Assembly (NCBI RefSeq): GCF_000830885.1
Contig: NZ_CP006951.1
Coordinates: 558,001-622,000 of the forward strand
DNA from: Dehalococcoides mccartyi CG5
Lineage (GTDB): Bacteria; Chloroflexota; Dehalococcoidia; Dehalococcoidales; Dehalococcoidaceae
Direction of reading: 5' to 3'
DNA: 64,000 nt
Below, piece after piece: positions 63,160 to 64,000 of this stretch. Every line of letters begins with the position of its first letter. Positions within the stretch are counted from its first letter, which is position 1. Made by a program: the position numbers and the translations under genes. The notes under the pieces are model-generated. The model did not search any database, was not told the DNA's origin, and saw only the letters and a list, made by a program, of their open reading frames with translations.

Positions 63160-63335
63160 TGCCGCTCATGGTGGAAAGGAAGCTTTTCAAGATCGGCGAA
63201 GGTGGCTTTGCTGTCACCCTTCCGAAAGCTTGGATAAACTACCACCGACTTAAACCCGGCGATACGGTCGAGGTCGTAGTAGATGGCGACCTTATTATCC
63301 GGGTCAAGGTGAAGACGGAAGAGAAGCTTATATAA
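63159..63335 (+). CDS. AbrB/SpoVT-type DNA-binding protein
   Basis: A 58-residue protein with the swapped-hairpin AbrB fold pattern: VERKLFKIGEGGFAVTLPKAW then LKPGDTVEVVVDGDLIIRVK. Such proteins bind DNA as dimers, as transition regulators or antitoxins. No toxin gene follows within the window. ATG 63159 has GAGAGG upstream and is coupled to the previous stop. Confidence 0.82.
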   Translation: MPLMVERKLFKIGEGGFAVTLPKAWINYHRLKPGDTVEVVVDGDLIIRVKVKTEEKLI

Positions 63336-63383
63336 GCGTTTATAGACTTGAAAGTCGCAGGGAGACGCGGTACGCTCTTAATG

Positions 63384-63425
63384 AAGCCCTGCGAGCTTGC
63401 CGGTGAAAGTCGGCTCGCAGGGCTT
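63384..63425 (+). terminator. Strong hairpin after the AbrB gene
   Basis: AAGCCCTGCGAGC (63384-63396) pairs perfectly over 13 bases with GCTCGCAGGGCTT (63413-63425) with a 16-base loop. There is no real T run, so it may be a processing or regulatory hairpin working with the terminator that follows. Confidence 0.65.
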
Positions 63426-63454
63426 GCTTTATTACCGGCAGCTTCGGGGCTTAA

Positions 63455-63505
63455 AAAAAGGGGTTAGCAACCTGGACCGGAAGGGTTCAAGGCTAACCCC
63501 TTTTT
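63455..63505 (+). terminator. Rho-independent terminator of the replication gene block
   Basis: AAAAAGGGGTTAGC (63455-63468) pairs with GCTAACCCCTTTTT (63492-63505), with a 23-base loop that can itself fold. It marks the end of the rightward transcript begun at 56329. Confidence 0.85.
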
Positions 63506-63576
63506 CCTTTTCAGCCAGGTTGCACCCCGCCATTACCCGGCCGCGACCGGGTACGAACGAAAGAGGAGGTGCCCAC

Positions 63577-63789
63577 ATGGGTAAGTACGCAAGCTGGAAC
63601 GAATTCGAGAAAAACGTCCCTATCACCTACAAGGAGAAGGCCACTCCCGAGGCTTTCCGCACCGGGATGAACGGCATTGCGCCGACCGGACTGAAGGTCA
63701 AAGAGGGGCGGGTAAATCACTACCGCGATGGCGTGGATGGTAAGGGCGAAGTCGTGGTCGCCGGCTACAAGCGCGCTATGTTCGAGTAG
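63577..63789 (+). CDS. Small element protein of unknown function
   Basis: A 70-residue basic protein starting MGKYASWNEFEKNVPITYKE and ending GYKRAMFE. ATG 63577 has AGAGGAGG eight bases upstream, which sets it apart from the longer frame that begins in the terminator. It starts a new transcription unit after the terminator. No family recognised; a structural or packaging role is only a guess. Confidence 0.6.
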   Translation: MGKYASWNEFEKNVPITYKEKATPEAFRTGMNGIAPTGLKVKEGRVNHYRDGVDGKGEVVVAGYKRAMFE

Positions 63790-63840
63790 CGCTTTTACCG
63801 CTTGATGCCTATCCAAACGAGGGCACTGCCCTTATCGGTT

Positions 63841-63864
63841 TTACCGCTGTCGCGGTAGCGGTAA
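63841..63864 (+). other. Small perfect hairpin upstream of the last gene
   Basis: TTACCGCT and AGCGGTAA form a perfect eight-pair stem with an eight-base loop, about 55 bases before the last ATG. Function unclear. Confidence 0.35.
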
Positions 63865-63918
63865 AGCTGATGGACCGGATGAGCATCGAGCCTGAAGATT
63901 TAGTTTTAGGAGGAGAAT

Positions 63919-64000
63919 ATGTTCACAGCACAGCAACTGACCGGGCCGGTAGCACCGGGGCAAATGAGCCCGATGCAGGTCAGCGGTCCGGGCGCCTACT
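63919..64000 (+). CDS. Partial gene at the right edge, unknown product
   Basis: ATG 63919 follows AGGAGG with four bases between and gives MFTAQQLTGPVAPGQMSPMQ and onward to the edge. The segment is rich in Gly, Pro, Gln and Met. Too little is visible to name it. It follows the small gene at 63577 on the same strand. Confidence 0.55.
   Translation, partial: MFTAQQLTGPVAPGQMSPMQVSGPGAY

Larger units (their letters stand above)
53187..64000. mobile_element. Integrated mobile element at tRNA-Asn, right end outside the window
   Basis: The element begins at or in tRNA-Asn with a large serine recombinase and continues past the right edge. Gene content changes sharply at this point: recombinase, ImmA-like protein, divergent XRE regulators, a primase-helicase-like protein, a J-domain protein, AAA+ ATPase, HTH and AbrB proteins and many small genes in one direction. 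Base and codon use are also more GC-rich by eye than in the chromosome. No capsid, terminase, portal or conjugation gene is recognisable in the part seen, so phage, plasmid and ICE remain open. The exact attachment site cannot be fixed without the other end. Confidence 0.82.

Noticed and set aside
63700-64000. Open frame that runs across the end of the 63577 gene and past the right edge
   Set aside because: It has no usable start before the overlapping ATG at 63919, whose ribosome site is far better; probably an effect of GC-rich sequence.

Overview
The window looks like a chromosome segment of a Chloroflexota bacterium of class Dehalococcoidia, most probably Dehalococcoides. I base this on the overall look of the proteins, a GC content near 48 percent by eye, and a gene set of minimal biosynthesis and membrane-energy functions. 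The species is an inference; no 16S rRNA or reductive dehalogenase gene lies in the window.

Layout. 1-6.1 kb: the start of dxs, a small membrane exporter, tRNA-Arg, an unexplained noncoding stretch, an unusual GAF/nuclease-like/phosphoribosyltransferase fusion, and the thrS-infC-rpmI-rplT operon, whose infC seems to use a non-AUG start. 6.1-10.2 kb: two paralogous alanine-rich, probably tail-anchored coiled-coil proteins, each followed by a similar terminator. 10.7-15.3 kb: tRNA-Leu, PLP homeostasis protein, HAD phosphatase, peptide deformylase, tRNA-Pro, and an operon encoding a hydrolase, a DUF2177 protein and a heliorhodopsin. 15.5-25.6 kb: a K+-independent type membrane pyrophosphatase, a DUF4870 pseudogene, two site-2 proteases with CBS-type regions, a GreA fusion, a geranylgeranyl-reductase-like flavoprotein, a CPBP protease, and thiC under a TPP riboswitch. 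25.7-34.6 kb: rsmG, then a long, largely overlapping operon (R3H ATPase, tmk, mnmA, rnhB, yraN, thiE, translin, second pyrophosphatase). 34.6-52.7 kb: a metallo-beta-lactamase fold protein, glyS, a SbcD-like nuclease, a pseudouridine synthase, a purine salvage cluster (hpt, ade, phosphoribosyltransferase), an ABC-2 exporter, queA, surE, the pantothenate cluster (NAD(P) reductase-like gene, panD, panB, panC), and an MFS transporter with its PadR regulator. 52.8-53.25 kb: four tRNAs (Phe, Leu, Gln, Asn).

From the tRNA-Asn gene to the right edge lies an integrated mobile element. It opens with a large serine recombinase whose reading frame ends inside tRNA-Asn on the opposite strand. Next come an ImmA-like protein and an XRE repressor, a divergent promoter with paired operator-like sequences, and a rightward run of replication-type genes: a primase-helicase-like protein, a J-domain protein, a winged-helix AAA+ ATPase, HTH and AbrB proteins and several small genes. 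The 3' end of the primase-like gene holds six copies of a decamer in both orientations and all three codon phases. This marks a DNA-level signal such as an iteron origin, and I consider it the most interesting find in the window.

Several chromosomal genes (the zinc-ribbon gene at 10872, rsmG, thiE and the gene at 35350) start 6-7 bases after a good -10 box, which suggests leaderless mRNAs. Many others have clear Shine-Dalgarno sequences. Overlapping stop/start codons are common, so most genes sit in multi-gene transcripts.
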